DNA of 40,309 nucleotides, from IMG/VR virus record IMGVR_UViG_3300042261_001253, positions 1 through 40,309 of that record; one strand, written 5' to 3'. This DNA is from a virus. Each line of letters starts with the position of its first letter. Positions within the stretch are counted from its first letter, which is position 1. The position numbers and the translations under genes are program-made. The notes under the pieces are model-generated. The model was given only the letters and a program-made list of their open reading frames with translations, was not told the DNA's origin and ran no database searches. Below are positions 1 through 4,882 of the stretch, piece after piece.

Positions 1-92
1 CACGCTCTTTTATAGAACATATTATCTGTATTACCAGACTTTTCAAAAGTTTCCTTTATCTTAATCCAGTTTTTAAAAGTATGTTCATCCAT
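1..92 (-). CDS. Partial small phage protein, N-terminus only
   Basis: An ATG at 92 opens a frame that reads MDEHTFKNWIKIKE and runs off the window edge after 30 residues. It is charged and helical in appearance. I recall similar short proteins in cyanomyoviruses, but no function is known to me. A CTGACA/TAGTAT promoter candidate lies just upstream (119-146). The C-terminus is not visible, so length and domain content are unknown. Confidence 0.55.
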   Translation of the reverse strand, partial: MDEHTFKNWIKIKETFEKSGNTDNMFYKRA

Positions 93-118
93 AAAATTTA
101 GTCCGAATACTAATAGTT

Positions 119-146
119 ATACTAATCAGTATTTTGAACCTGTCAG
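119..146 (-). promoter_or_regulatory. Candidate sigma70 promoter (CTGACA-16-TAGTAT)
   Basis: On the minus strand CTGACA (146-141) is followed after 16 nt by TAGTAT (124-119). It sits between tRNA-Ser and the partial gene ending at 92. The -35 box lies in a short inverted repeat, AACCTG-A-CAGGTT. It is weaker than the other promoters here because of the 5/6 -35 match and 16-nt spacer. Confidence 0.4.
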
Positions 147-215
147 GTTTGTGTTGATACAAAAATATAGATTAAGAAAATTTAAAGTTTTTAATATTTC
201 CTAACTATTATAAAC

Positions 216-296
216 AGAGGGTAATAGAATCGAACTATCAGGCGTGAACCTGGCATCGCTTTCAAGGCGAATTACCAACCATCGGTGCTACCCTCT
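216..296 (-). tRNA. tRNA-Ser (anticodon TGA)
   Basis: The acceptor stem AGAGGGT/ACCCTCT pairs fully. The anticodon loop CTTGAAA gives TGA, reading serine UCA. The T-loop is canonical (TTCGATT). There is a long class II variable arm, as expected for tRNA-Ser. No CCA is encoded. The gene is 81 nt. Confidence 0.88.
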
Positions 297-306
297 ATAA
301 AAGTCC

Positions 307-564
307 TCAACGGACTTCAAAATCCAATCGTCTTACTTTACGCTGACGCCTTGCCTCCTGAAAAGCAAGATCTTCGCTTGTAAGAACGCTAGATTTTATT
401 TTAGTATTTAGAGAGTTTATCATAACTATATTTCCCAAGTCAACTGCCGAAATAACTCCCCCACGAATCGTTGCCATATTTGGACAACCGCAAGTTACAG
501 TTTTTGTAGAATTTCCTTCTAACTCTTTGTTACAAGACTTGCAACGAATATGTAAATTTTCCAT
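307..564 (-). CDS. Conserved phage protein with a CxxC/CxC zinc-ribbon-like motif
   Basis: This 85-residue protein starts at ATG 564. Its N-terminal part has cysteines in CKSCNKE (near residues 8-14) and TCGCPN (near 24-29), spaced as in a small zinc ribbon. The C-terminus is strongly basic (RRQRKVRRL), which suggests nucleic-acid binding. I recognise it as a recurrent cyanomyovirus protein without assigned function. It lies between tRNA-Ser and the Dps-like gene. Metal and nucleic-acid binding are inferred from the motif only. Confidence 0.75.
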   Translation of the reverse strand: MENLHIRCKSCNKELEGNSTKTVTCGCPNMATIRGGVISAVDLGNIVMINSLNTKIKSSVLTSEDLAFQEARRQRKVRRLDFEVR

Positions 565-591
565 CTTTAATATTAAACAAATTAATAAAAT

Positions 592-1182
592 TTATTGTTG
601 TTGAACGAATGGTTGCACTTGATATGAATCTGCCGGTTGTTCTTCTGGAACTTCAATAGGAGTTTGCTCAGAATCTTCTATTGAAAGTTTAGCAGTCTTT
701 TCAGTAAATGATCTTAGCATCCAAACAAATTTACCATGAGATTCCATCAAATCTTGAGAAATACTAGCAGTTGCATATTGCTTCTGTAATTCTGCTTCTT
801 CAGATAAACTAGTAAGTAGTTCGATTAAAGTGAGATTATCAATCATCAAACGCTTGATCATCTCATCAGATTTTGTAATTGGTTTGCCGGGTATAATTTG
901 TTTTTGTCCCATTTCGTCAATTTGAGAGATGTTAGATCCCTCACCAACCATCGAAACCTCAACCATTCTCGTAAGAGTTCCAATTGGACGAACATTCATA
1001 AAACGCATATGTTCACTAATACGATCAATCTCTTCAAACATAGTTTCATATTGTTCACCAAAAAGTGTATGAAGTTGTTGAAAATCAGGACCTACTACAT
1101 TCCAATGAAAAACCCAAGTCTTATGAAAAAGGACAAAAAGATTTGCCTGCACATCACTAATTAGTTTGTACAATTTTTCCAT
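592..1182 (-). CDS. Dps/ferritin-like protein
   Basis: The core matches the Dps family: FHWNVVG, then LHTLFGEQYETMFEEID and ISEHMR, which follow the family pattern of helix A histidine, tryptophan and the H..D..E ligands of the inter-subunit ferroxidase site. Dps proteins form 12-mers that oxidise and store iron and can protect DNA. The frame is open to a TTG at 1200, but a late promoter TATAAATAC at 1201-1209 would place the transcript start at about 1195, so ATG 1182 (196 residues) is the better start. The acidic, Gln-rich tail after about residue 160 is unlike bacterial Dps. Function in the phage (virion protein or protection during lysis) is inferred. Confidence 0.8.
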   Translation of the reverse strand: MEKLYKLISDVQANLFVLFHKTWVFHWNVVGPDFQQLHTLFGEQYETMFEEIDRISEHMRFMNVRPIGTLTRMVEVSMVGEGSNISQIDEMGQKQIIPGKPITKSDEMIKRLMIDNLTLIELLTSLSEEAELQKQYATASISQDLMESHGKFVWMLRSFTEKTAKLSIEDSEQTPIEVPEEQPADSYQVQPFVQQQ

Positions 1183-1200
1183 TACATCAATACTTTTCAA

Positions 1201-1209
1201 GTATTTATA
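1201..1209 (-). promoter_or_regulatory. T4-type late promoter (TATAAATAC)
   Basis: The minus strand reads TATAAATAC, identical to the T4 late consensus core. It lies 19 nt upstream of ATG 1182 of the Dps-like gene. This argues that the gene is expressed late, with virion genes, and argues against the upstream TTG start. Confidence 0.7.
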
Positions 1210-1214
1210 ATAAG

Positions 1215-1288
1215 TGCCCGATACAGGTAACGCTCCCGTCGATGTCTGAGTGTAAATCAGGTCCCTTCACTAGCTGGGTCATCGGGCA
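1215..1288 (-). tRNA. Atypical tRNA-like element, anticodon TAC (Val?)
   Basis: An acceptor stem TGCCCGA/TCGGGCA closes a 74-nt element; it can extend to 8 bp with T/A. On the minus strand there is a 3-bp D stem CCC/GGG, an anticodon hairpin CTGA-TTTACAC-TCAG giving TAC (valine GUA), a 5-nt variable loop and a T stem ACGGG/CCTGT. The T-loop AGCGTTA lacks the TTCRA motif and the D-loop lacks GG. It is two bases from the next tRNA-like gene. It may be a functional non-canonical tRNA or a decayed one. Confidence 0.5.
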
Positions 1289-1289
1289 A

Positions 1290-1361
1290 TCCGCCGACCA
1301 GGAATCGAACCTGGTTTCCAAGTGCATTGTCTGCCTGTCCTTACCAATAGACTACCGACGG
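1290..1361 (-). tRNA. tRNA-like gene with unpaired anticodon arm (identity unclear)
   Basis: Acceptor CCGTCGG/TCGGCGG pairs with GU wobbles and A73. The D arm GTCT/GGAC with GGTAA loop and the T arm CCAGG-TTCGATT-CCTGG are canonical. The 21 nt between them do not form a 5-bp anticodon stem with a 7-nt loop, so no anticodon can be assigned with confidence. The spacing is right for a class I tRNA. It is either a damaged tRNA or one whose anticodon arm is unusual. Confidence 0.6.
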
Positions 1362-1415
1362 AGGAACCCCGATATCGCTCGGGGTCAGCGTCACACGAAT
1401 CATCAGGTACAAAAG

Positions 1416-1580
1416 TCAAAATTGACTCATAAGGTATTCTACAGTATTTGCTACATCGTTCATAGCATCTCGTAGATTTTGTCTTTGACCAGATTCTTGT
1501 TTGACAATTGGACGATATGAATCTGTAAGAGTCCAACGCCATTGATTCATTTCTTTACAGAACCAGAGATTAATTTTCAT
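1416..1580 (-). CDS. Small conserved phage protein (54 aa)
   Basis: An ATG at 1580 opens MKINLWFCKEMNQWRW and ends in MSQF at 1416. The start overlaps the stop of the upstream 51-aa gene by 11 bases, so the two are probably translated together. Aromatic residues are rich at the N-terminus. I know no function. A hairpin without a U-tract (CCCCGA/TCGGGG, about 1367-1384) lies downstream, before the tRNA-like elements. Confidence 0.65.
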   Translation of the reverse strand: MKINLWFCKEMNQWRWTLTDSYRPIVKQESGQRQNLRDAMNDVANTVEYLMSQF

Positions 1581-1725
1581 TCTTATTATATTCGATTTTA
1601 ATCCAGTTTAGAAGTGCATTAATTTCCATTCTCTTTTCTTCAGTAAAATCAAATTTTTTATTAAAGAGATAGAAATCCAATGCTTCAATGGCAACTTCTC
1701 TGTCTCGTTGTGAAATTAGTGACAT
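1570..1725 (-). CDS. Small conserved phage protein (51 aa)
   Basis: The frame starts at ATG 1725 (MSLISQRDREVAIEAL) with an AGG six bases upstream; ATG 1731 would put that AGG against the start codon. It ends in the overlap with the next small gene. The sequence looks helical (acidic/basic alternation, LLNWIK near the C-terminus). A perfect sigma70 promoter at 1746-1774, inside the terminator of the SLH gene, would give a leader of only about 14 nt. Function is unknown. Confidence 0.6.
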   Translation of the reverse strand: MSLISQRDREVAIEALDFYLFNKKFDFTEEKRMEINALLNWIKIEYNKNEN

Positions 1726-1745
1726 AAACATCCTGATTTGTTCCT

Positions 1746-1774
1746 ATACTACATCAAAAAGGGGAGTTTGTCAA
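1746..1774 (-). promoter_or_regulatory. Sigma70 promoter nested in a terminator (TTGACA-17-TAGTAT)
   Basis: On the minus strand TTGACA (1774-1769) is followed by exactly 17 nt and TAGTAT (1751-1746). The -35 box is formed by the last two bases of the 5' arm and the GACA loop of the terminator at 1756-1780. It should drive the two small genes at 1725-1416 and the RNAs beyond. Confidence 0.7.
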
Positions 1775-1780
1775 CTCCCC
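1756..1780 (-). terminator. Rho-independent terminator of the SLH gene
   Basis: On the minus strand GGGGAGTT-GACA-AACTCCCC is an 8-bp perfect stem with a 4-nt loop followed by TTTTT. It ends transcription of the SLH/porin gene, which stops at 1810. The loop doubles as the -35 box of the next promoter. Confidence 0.9.
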
Positions 1781-1809
1781 CCTTCTCTACTCAACTTATG
1801 AGTGATTTA

Positions 1810-2694
1810 TCAGAATTTAATTCCGATACCAGTGGTAAACACAGGAGAATAGGTTCCTTTGGTAGCACCGTAACTATTAGCAGCATTGGTGGTAGGGAAC
1901 TTCAGATCAGCAAATCCAACGAGTGAGTTGCTGATGCGTCCTTCAAGACCCAGAGCAAACACTACTTGACCACGATTGCCAACAGCAGACTGATAGTTGG
2001 CAGCAGTTTCATTCACGAAAGGAATCTGATAACCAACACCAGTGTAGATGTTAGCACGACTTACACCAGACTTAGCACGGGAAACGCTCCAATCATAAGA
2101 AACCAGAGCACCACCACCAGCACCGATCTGACCAGCAGGAGTACCGACAAGGTTGGCATAAGGTCGAACAGCAACAGCATTCTGATTGCTGAAGGTCTTC
2201 AGTGTATAACGACCCTGAATGGTAGCACCAGCAACAGTACGCTGAGCACTGTAACCATTGCCAGCAGTACCTTGCTGATTCAGAAGAACACCAGCACCCA
2301 GATAGTTACCAACACCTTGTACCTTTTGAGCAGCAGCAACTTCCAGAGCACTTACACGGGCATTGGTAGCACCAAGTTCACGGGAGAACTCAGATCGAAG
2401 AGCAGCAGCAGTCTGAGCATCAGCAGCAGTATAAAACTCAGTGATGCGATCAAGACAAGCATTAGTCAGTGCAGCAAGTTCGGCACGAGTAGCAGGTTGT
2501 CCAGGACGGAAAGTACCATTAGGATAACCAGCAACACAACCATAACGAGAAACCAGATTGGAAACTGCTTGATAAGACCACTCGGTTGGTTGAACATCAC
2601 GCAGTTGAGAAACACTGGTGACTTGTGCCATAGCAGGAGCAACAATAGAGGTTGCAGCAACTACACTAGCAGCAATAATATTTTGAAAAGTCAT
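1810..2694 (-). CDS. Secreted SLH-domain outer-membrane porin-like protein
   Basis: The 294-residue product begins with a signal peptide (hydrophobic stretch ending APAMA-Q, about residues 1-23). Residues 25-80 form one SLH domain (LRDVQPTEWSYQAV, then GYPNGTF and TRAEL). The rest is Gly/Ala/Asn-rich with alternating hydrophobic strands and ends GIGIKF, as expected for an outer-membrane beta-barrel. Cyanobacterial SomA/OprB-type porins pair SLH with a barrel, but those are usually larger. It looks host-derived: the coding sequence is visibly richer in GC than its neighbours. There is no clear Shine-Dalgarno. It may alter the host surface during infection; that role is inferred. Confidence 0.8.
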   Translation of the reverse strand: MTFQNIIAASVVAATSIVAPAMAQVTSVSQLRDVQPTEWSYQAVSNLVSRYGCVAGYPNGTFRPGQPATRAELAALTNACLDRITEFYTAADAQTAAALRSEFSRELGATNARVSALEVAAAQKVQGVGNYLGAGVLLNQQGTAGNGYSAQRTVAGATIQGRYTLKTFSNQNAVAVRPYANLVGTPAGQIGAGGGALVSYDWSVSRAKSGVSRANIYTGVGYQIPFVNETAANYQSAVGNRGQVVFALGLEGRISNSLVGFADLKFPTTNAANSYGATKGTYSPVFTTGIGIKF

Positions 2695-2753
2695 ATTGTA
2701 TTAAGAATTACAACTACGATGTTTATTTAGTAGCCCTGAGTTTTATAGGGCAA

Positions 2754-2824
2754 GCGGAAGACGAGATTCGAACTCGCAACAACCTGCTTGGAAAGCAGGG
2801 ACTCTACCGTTGAGTTACTTCCGC
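2754..2824 (-). tRNA. tRNA-Gly (anticodon TCC)
   Basis: All four arms are canonical: acceptor GCGGAAG/CTTCCGC, D arm ACTC/GAGT, anticodon hairpin CCTGC-TTTCCAA-GCAGG and T arm GCGAG-TTCGAAT-CTCGT. It reads glycine GGA/GGG. A promoter at 2872-2900 lies just upstream, and its leader contains a GAAA-capped hairpin (GGGAGA/TCTCCC, 2831-2846). Confidence 0.95.
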
Positions 2825-2871
2825 AAGTGTGGGAGATTTCTCTCCCAACGCACTTCCTTCACACAAAAGAA

Positions 2872-2900
2872 AGTATATGACATATTGAGTATTATGTCAA
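2872..2900 (-). promoter_or_regulatory. Sigma70 promoter of tRNA-Gly (TTGACA-17-TATACT)
   Basis: TTGACA (2900-2895) and TATACT (2877-2872) are separated by exactly 17 nt on the minus strand. The -35 box begins right after the 3' end of tRNA-Thr, so this promoter is squeezed between two tRNA genes. It should drive tRNA-Gly. Confidence 0.75.
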
Positions 2901-2901
2901 G

Positions 2902-2983
2902 CTGGAGACAGGATTTGAACCTGTGATGTCCTTTAGGATCCGCATTACAAGTGCGGTGCGTTCGACCTCTACGCTAACTCCAG
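2902..2983 (-). tRNA. tRNA with Thr anticodon (TGT) and a class II variable arm
   Basis: The anticodon hairpin CCGCA-CTTGTAA-TGCGG gives TGT (threonine ACA). The T arm ACAGG-TTCAAAT-CCTGT and D arm GCGT/ACGC are canonical. The variable region is about 15 nt and forms TCC-TAAA-GGA, a class II feature of Ser, Leu and Tyr tRNAs but not Thr. The D-loop (GGTCGAA) is also Ser-like. Total length is 82 nt. Aminoacylation identity is therefore uncertain. Confidence 0.85.
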
Positions 2984-3018
2984 CAAATGGATAACGGGGG
3001 TGTTGCCACCCCACTTGA

Positions 3019-3216
3019 TTACCTAGAACTTACAAATTTATTAATTTTCTCTGCAAGTTGTTCAATATATTCATAAGAAGGAAAATTTGGATAATTCGTT
3101 TTTACAGAACTATTCTCATTCCACATTGAAATAGCATGATACTTTGCCTGATATTCATCATTAGCGTGAGCATAAGCTTGTTTGAAAATTTCAAAGCGCA
3201 GTTCGTAAGGTGTCAT
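3019..3216 (-). CDS. Small conserved phage protein (65 aa)
   Basis: ATG 3216 has a good Shine-Dalgarno (AAGGAG, 8-nt spacing). The product begins MTPYELRFEIFKQAYAHA and is rich in aromatic residues; the C-terminal half (EYIEQLAEKINKFV) looks helical. I recognise the type as a small protein repeated across cyanomyoviruses, with no known function. It sits between tRNA-Thr and tRNA-Met and is probably co-transcribed with them from the promoter at 3384-3412. Confidence 0.7.
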   Translation of the reverse strand: MTPYELRFEIFKQAYAHANDEYQAKYHAISMWNENSSVKTNYPNFPSYEYIEQLAEKINKFVSSR

Positions 3217-3251
3217 TTGTTTTACTCCTTGTGTGTTTGTGTGTTATTGGG

Positions 3252-3322
3252 GGCAGGGGTAGGATTTGCACCCACGATCTCTAGGTTATGAGCCTAGCGT
3301 CTTACTACTTGACTACCCTGCG
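3252..3322 (-). tRNA. tRNA-Met (anticodon CAT), possibly initiator-like
   Basis: The anticodon hairpin CTAGG-CTCATAA-CCTAG gives CAT. With CGCAGGG as the 5' acceptor strand the 3' strand is CCCTGCC, so positions 1 and 72 are a C:C mismatch, reminiscent of the unpaired 1:72 of bacterial initiator tRNA. The D-stem pair T11:A24 is elongator-like, and only two of three GC pairs of the initiator anticodon stem are present. It could instead be an elongator or an Ile tRNA with modified C34. Confidence 0.82.
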
Positions 3323-3383
3323 ATGATGGATTAGGTGTGATATGCTTCAAGAGCATTCAGGGACCTAACCTCTATCTCTTTAT

Positions 3384-3412
3384 ATATTAGAATATTTTTG
3401 AGTTTTTGTCAA
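3384..3412 (-). promoter_or_regulatory. Sigma70 promoter of tRNA-Met/tRNA-Thr (TTGACA-17-TAATAT)
   Basis: On the minus strand TTGACA (3412-3407) and TAATAT (3389-3384) are exactly 17 nt apart. It lies 30 bp beyond the tRNA-like element at 3443-3510 and reads into tRNA-Met, the 65-aa gene and tRNA-Thr. Confidence 0.75.
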
Positions 3413-3442
3413 GTGTTTCGGAGGAACTGTTATTCATTTAGT

Positions 3443-3510
3443 CCAGAATAGAAGATTCGAACTTCCATGGGCAATGCCCGACAGATTTTCTTACCACTTT
3501 CTCATTCTCC
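3443..3510 (-). tRNA. tRNA remnant or aberrant tRNA-like element
   Basis: The T arm GGAAG-TTCGAAT-CTTCT is canonical, the acceptor pairs over five bases (AGAAT/ATTCT) and a GGTAA D-loop motif is present. Neither a D stem nor a 5-bp anticodon stem forms. The central part (CATTGCCCATGGAA) resembles the equivalent part of the element at 1290-1361 (CAATGCACTTGGAA). It is most simply a decayed tRNA. Confidence 0.4.
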
Positions 3511-3513
3511 GTA

Positions 3514-3585
3514 GTTGATTGACATTATTTTTTATACTAGAAAAGGAGGATTTCTGCTCTCTCTACCTTAAAGACGCCAATCAAC
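3514..3585 (-). tRNA. Acceptor-closed tRNA-like element without T arm
   Basis: A perfect 7-bp stem GTTGATT/AATCAAC closes exactly 72 nt. Inside are a D-loop-like AAGGTA and a perfect anticodon-type hairpin AGAAA-TCCTCCT-TTTCT whose loop has C instead of T at position 33. The T-arm region is AT-rich and does not pair. It may be a degraded tRNA. Confidence 0.35.
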
Positions 3586-3611
3586 TAAGATATAAGTATT
3601 TAGATGTAAAC

Positions 3612-3687
3612 GAGGACGGAAAGATTCGAACTTTCGACCGACGGGGTAGAAACCCGCTGCTCTTTAATTCCACTGAGCTACGTCCCC
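3612..3687 (-). tRNA. tRNA-Arg (anticodon TCT)
   Basis: Acceptor GGGGACG/CGTCCTC, D arm GCTC/GAGC with a long D-loop, anticodon hairpin GCGGG-TTTCTAC-CCCGT and T arm GAAAG-TTCGAAT-CTTTC are all present. It reads AGA/AGG codons, which suit an AT-rich phage. A perfect promoter lies upstream at 3717-3745. Confidence 0.92.
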
Positions 3688-3716
3688 AATAGACCCTCAG
3701 GTTTGTGCGTCACTTC

Positions 3717-3745
3717 ATAATACTCAAACTATCTAGAATTGTCAA
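3717..3745 (-). promoter_or_regulatory. Sigma70 promoter of tRNA-Arg (TTGACA-17-TATTAT)
   Basis: TTGACA (3745-3740) and TATTAT (3722-3717) are exactly 17 nt apart on the minus strand. The expected start is near 3710, giving a leader of about 20 nt before tRNA-Arg at 3687. Confidence 0.8.
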
Positions 3746-3775
3746 GTATTACTTTGTTGAAGGATAGGCATAGAG

Positions 3776-3880
3776 GGTTGTGAGAGAACGGAGGTGATCA
3801 AATCTCCGACCTAAGAAATCTTAGGATTTAGACAAAAGACCCAGATATTTCCAGAACTTCTGTGTGGTGGTCTCTCAACC
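3776..3880 (-). ncRNA. Candidate structured small RNA, tRNA-like multibranch fold
   Basis: On the minus strand GGTTGAGAGA (3880-3871) pairs with TCTCTC-AC-AACC (3787-3776), a 10-bp closing stem with a 2-nt bulge. Inside are CCTAAG-ATTT-CTTAGG and CGGAG-(10 nt)-CTCCG hairpins and a CAGA/TCTG stem. The layout recalls a class II tRNA, but the T-loop, D-loop and anticodon loop are not canonical. A perfect promoter ends 9 nt upstream of the closing stem (3889-3917). An alternative 5' hairpin GGTGGT/ACCACC competes with the closing stem. No open frame of note lies here. Confidence 0.5.
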
Positions 3881-3888
3881 ACCCCTAA

Positions 3889-3917
3889 AGAATACCGCAT
3901 CCATCAAAGACTGTCAA
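3889..3917 (-). promoter_or_regulatory. Sigma70 promoter of the structured RNA (TTGACA-17-TATTCT)
   Basis: TTGACA (3917-3912) and TATTCT (3894-3889) are exactly 17 nt apart. The TGA stop codon of the upstream 63-aa gene lies inside the -35 box. The start point is expected near 3882, at the first base of the structured RNA. Confidence 0.7.
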
Positions 3918-4105
3918 CCCCCCTTTGCTTCCTTGCGGGCGTTCTTTTCTTCAGTAATCTCCCCTCTCCTTGCTTTAACAAGTCTAGCGACTTCTTGAAG
4001 CATTTTACGAGCACGAGTGCCTGCTGCATTGTTTCCTGCAGTGAATTTTTCGTCTTCTACTTTCCAAGCTTCAACAGCATTCAGTAGTTCTTGTGATACG
4101 GACAT
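3914..4105 (-). CDS. Small basic protein, histone H1/Hc1-like
   Basis: The 63-residue product starts MSVSQELLNAVEAWK at ATG 4105, chosen because GGAG lies six bases upstream; the upstream ATG at 4111 abuts that site. The middle contains GNNAAGTRARK and LVKARRGE, resembling the KGNKAA..R.R pattern of bacterial Hc1-like histone proteins. It is Lys/Arg-rich at the C-terminus. DNA or RNA binding is inferred. I recognise it as a common cyanomyovirus protein. Confidence 0.75.
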   Translation of the reverse strand: MSVSQELLNAVEAWKVEDEKFTAGNNAAGTRARKMLQEVARLVKARRGEITEEKNARKEAKGG

Positions 4106-4139
4106 AATCATCTCCAAAAAATAAGATATGTTTATATAG

Positions 4140-4547
4140 TCAATTTTTAGGGCAATCTTCAACCCAAGAAGCACAGATTCTCATTTCTCCACCCAAAAGT
4201 TTTGATTCTCCTGTTTGTAGATTCTGATCAATTGGTTTTTCAGAATATCTTGGTCGGTATTTTTGATCTGCCTCCCAAATGATTCTATCATACTCAGGTG
4301 TTACATCACGAATTGCTTTATTCACATCTCTTTGAATTCTTCTATTTAATTTTTCAGAATCTTTAATTATAAACTCATTAATAATCGTTTGTGGAAAATA
4401 TTTTCTTTGAATTTCGTCCAATAAATCCCAAATATTATTTTGCGATATTCCAGTGCATTGAGAAAGTGTTGCAATAATAGAACTCAACACAATTCCTATA
4501 ATTGCATATTGTTTGATATCTGGTTTCTTTTTGCCAAAATTAAACAT
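4140..4547 (-). CDS. Conserved phage protein with N-terminal membrane helix (135 aa)
   Basis: Residues about 14-32 (AIIGIVLSSIIATLSQC) form a hydrophobic helix; the remainder is charged and helical with several Arg/Asp/Glu-rich stretches and ends CASWVEDCPKN. A cytoplasmic domain anchored in the inner membrane is the simplest picture. The ATG is preceded directly by the U-tract of a terminator-like hairpin (4549-4570), which is unusual for a start site. I do not know a function. Confidence 0.65.
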   Translation of the reverse strand: MFNFGKKKPDIKQYAIIGIVLSSIIATLSQCTGISQNNIWDLLDEIQRKYFPQTIINEFIIKDSEKLNRRIQRDVNKAIRDVTPEYDRIIWEADQKYRPRYSEKPIDQNLQTGESKLLGGEMRICASWVEDCPKN

Positions 4548-4548
4548 A

Positions 4549-4570
4549 AAAAAGAGGAGTATTACTCCTC
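4549..4570 (-). terminator. Terminator-like hairpin abutting a start codon
   Basis: On the minus strand GAGGAG-TAATA-CTCCTC is followed by TTTTTT and then directly by the ATG of the 135-aa gene. It lies 30 bp after the stop of the 72-aa gene, so it may end that transcript. A TATAAATA motif lies just upstream at 4573-4580. Confidence 0.75.
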
Positions 4571-4572
4571 AA

Positions 4573-4580
4573 TATTTATA
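4573..4580 (-). promoter_or_regulatory. Candidate T4-type late promoter (TATAAATA)
   Basis: TATAAATA on the minus strand between the 72-aa and 135-aa genes. The expected start is about 4567, inside the hairpin at 4549-4570, so a transcript beginning here would lack most of the 5' arm and escape termination. Confidence 0.5.
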
Positions 4581-4599
4581 ATTTACTGAAGAATTTATC

Positions 4600-4818
4600 T
4601 CATTCAGGTAATTCTCCACCATCAATAGATTCTTCTGTTTCTGCAATTTCAGTTTCTGAAATCGTTGTACCAATTTGTTGAAGGTATTCAATTGCACCTT
4701 GAACTTTGAAAAAAAGTTCTCTTTTAGCATTAATCTGTTCTTGAAAGGAGTTAATTTCTTCTAGAAGAGACTTTCTTTGATTTAAAAGATTTGTAAGATG
4801 TTGTTGCTGTTCTTCCAT
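4600..4818 (-). CDS. Small coiled-coil protein (72 aa)
   Basis: It starts MEEQQQHLTNLLNQRKSLLEEI, with leucines and isoleucines at heptad spacing through residues 1-50, consistent with a coiled coil; the C-terminal 20 residues are acidic (ETEIAETEES). No domain is recognised. It lies between the tail-lysozyme gene and the membrane protein, each separated by a hairpin. A structural or chaperone-like adaptor role would be a guess. Confidence 0.6.
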   Translation of the reverse strand: MEEQQQHLTNLLNQRKSLLEEINSFQEQINAKRELFFKVQGAIEYLQQIGTTISETEIAETEESIDGGELPE

Positions 4819-4845
4819 AATTTTTTACAAATAAACATTTTTAAT

Positions 4846-4866
4846 AAAGGAGGACTTTATGCCTCC
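4846..4866 (-). terminator. Terminator of the tail-lysozyme gene
   Basis: On the minus strand GGAGG-CATAAAGT-CCTCC is followed by TTTATT. It lies 17 bp after the stop at 4883. The stem is only 5 bp, so efficiency may be modest. Confidence 0.65.
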
Positions 4867-4882
4867 ATTTCAGAAGTATATA

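Noticed and set aside
1279-1542. An 87-codon minus-strand frame across two tRNA-like elements
   Set aside because: It overlaps RNA elements and a short coupled gene (1416-1580) that is far more protein-like.
1966-2730. A 254-codon open frame on the plus strand opposite the SLH/porin gene
   Set aside because: It is a Ser/Thr-rich mirror frame of a GC-richer gene, has no ribosome site and the minus frame has clear signal-peptide and SLH features.
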